Assembly (NCBI RefSeq): GCF_900176365.1
Contig: NZ_FWXY01000026.1
Coordinates: forward strand, 1 to 52,081
DNA: 52,081 nucleotides
Direction: 5' to 3'
DNA from: Desulfocicer vacuolatum DSM 3385
GTDB taxonomy: Bacteria > Desulfobacterota > Desulfobacteria > Desulfobacterales > Desulfobacteraceae
Part shown: one piece after another, positions 51,198-52,081 of the stretch
Layout: every line of letters starts with the position of its first letter
Position numbering within the stretch: position 1 is the stretch's first letter
The notes under the pieces: model-generated
What the model saw: only the letters and a program-made list of their open reading frames with translations
The model's database searches: none
What the model was told of the DNA's origin: nothing
Position numbers and translations under genes: made by a program

Positions 51198-52025
51198 ATG
51201 GGTGATTTATTACAACTTGCCGCATCCCCGGAAATATTAAATCTTGCATGGAAAAAATTAAGAAGTGACAATTCCGTGTGGGCCAACGGGATATCCAGGC
51301 GGGAAATGGAAAAAAATCTTGTCCAGCATATTTTGCAACTCTCACGGGAACTGTCCCAAGGTATCTATACCCCAGATCCCATACGAATGTTTCCAGTATT
51401 AAAGGGTAATGGCAAAAAAAGAATCATCTCCGCCCTGACACTTCGAGACAAACTTGCCCAAAGAGCGGTTTTGTCCGTACTTACACCCATTGCCGAAACG
51501 CTGTTCCACCATGACAGTTTTGGTTATCGGCCAAACCGGTCCATTGACATGGTCATGTCCAGAGTCAGAGAGCATATCCGATGTGATTATTATTGGATTG
51601 TGGATGCTGATATAAAATCTTTTTTTGACAATATTCCCCATAAAAAATTACAAACAAGTCTTAAAAAAGTAATACCGGATAAGGAGCTGCTACAGCTTAT
51701 TTCTAAATGGCTGGATGTGGGAACACCCCGAACCGGTATTTTATCAAAACGGAGAGGAATTCCCCAAGGGGGTGTGATTTCTCCATTATTATGCAACATT
51801 TATCTTACGGCTTTTGATAATTACCTCACATCCAACAACCTGCCTTTTGTACGTTTTGCTGATGATTTCATGGTTTTCACTCCATCCAGAAAAGCCGCTG
51901 ATTTTGCCATGGCTTGTGTGGAAAAAGGGCTTAAAAAGCTTGAGCTTGAGCTAAATGCTCTTAAAACCCGTATTGTTCGTTGTAGTCCTAACCTGGACAA
52001 GCCAGAACCAAAAAGGTTTTGTTGA
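51198..52025 (+). CDS. CRISPR-associated reverse transcriptase
   Basis: This 275-residue RT belongs to the group II intron-like lineage. The RT motifs are visible: KKRIISALTLRDKLAQRAVLSVLTPIAE, SFGYRPNRSIDMVM, WIVDADIKSFFDNI (motif A), IPQGGVISPLLCNIYL and the catalytic RFADDFMVF (motif C). No maturase, HNH or Cas1 domain is attached. The C-terminus stops soon after KTRIV, so the thumb is short. Its position opposite cas2-cas2-cas1 suggests spacer acquisition from RNA, as shown for RT-Cas1 systems elsewhere. The ribosome binding site is weak. Confidence 0.9.
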   Translation: MGDLLQLAASPEILNLAWKKLRSDNSVWANGISRREMEKNLVQHILQLSRELSQGIYTPDPIRMFPVLKGNGKKRIISALTLRDKLAQRAVLSVLTPIAETLFHHDSFGYRPNRSIDMVMSRVREHIRCDYYWIVDADIKSFFDNIPHKKLQTSLKKVIPDKELLQLISKWLDVGTPRTGILSKRRGIPQGGVISPLLCNIYLTAFDNYLTSNNLPFVRFADDFMVFTPSRKAADFAMACVEKGLKKLELELNALKTRIVRCSPNLDKPEPKRFC

Positions 52026-52081
52026 ATCACCATTCGCGGTATAATGATTCCCATAACATACAAATGCGAAAGGAGGTCAAT
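52026..52081 (+). promoter_or_regulatory. Start region of the next gene at the window edge
   Basis: TATAAT at 52041-52046 and a strong AAAGGAGGT near 52070-52078 are followed by AAT at the last bases. A gene very probably starts with ATG at 52080, just over the edge, in the same direction as the RT. Confidence 0.6.

Noticed and set aside
51198-52025. RT as part of a group II intron or retron
   Set aside because: There is no maturase or endonuclease domain and no retron ncRNA seen, and it sits divergent to cas genes.

Overview
The window looks like a chromosomal stretch of a sulfate-reducing member of the Desulfobacterota, most likely order Desulfobacterales. This is an inference. It rests on a UGA-coded ArsC-like selenoprotein, a DsrE-type sulfur-relay protein, class I fumarase, the moderate GC content, and protein sequences that read like this group. 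No rRNA or tRNA was found, so the assignment is not tight.

Left part (1-15.8 kb). A 5'-truncated fumarase is followed by a DsbA-like protein, a FetB-type permease and a LysR regulator that diverges from an ArgO/LysE amino acid exporter. An IscB mobile element follows. It has a TTG-started RNA-guided nuclease, an upstream omega-RNA region and two identical 23-nt terminal hairpins, but no TnpA. Next come a rhomboid protease, a DsrE protein, and an overlapping gene pair for a giant alpha-2-macroglobulin and penicillin-binding protein 1C.

Middle (15.8-36.2 kb). A secreted VWA protein and a MaoC hydratase precede a thiamine salvage and uptake cluster (thiZ, thiX, thiY, thiM, thiE, thiD), read leftward behind a TPP riboswitch. 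Two copies of a GC-rich dispersed repeat have landed inside this cluster. Then follow a glutaredoxin, a YhiN-type flavoprotein, the ArsC-like selenoprotein, an SO_0444-type metal-efflux permease, a zinc-type ArsR repressor with a clear operator inside its promoter, a methionine gamma-lyase-like enzyme, a yoeB/yefM toxin-antitoxin pair, uvrA and a molybdopterin oxidoreductase.

Right part (36.2-52.1 kb). This is accessory DNA. A decayed defence locus holds a helicase stub, a conserved partner, a DUF4391 protein, RhuM, a type III restriction remnant and a Fic-like protein. A stress cluster follows (GAF, two UspA, a cyclic-nucleotide-binding protein), then a LOG-domain protein with a large unknown N-terminal region. 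An unrecognised three-gene envelope operon comes next. The window ends in a CRISPR adaptation locus: four repeats, a probable leader, cas1, two different cas2 genes and a divergent reverse transcriptase. No effector cas gene is visible; any would lie beyond the right edge.

Three or more families of palindromic repeats pepper the intergenic spaces. One is a composite element whose GC-rich hairpin is followed by TATAAT. Another is a fold-back element with 13-bp terminal inverted repeats and apparent target duplications.
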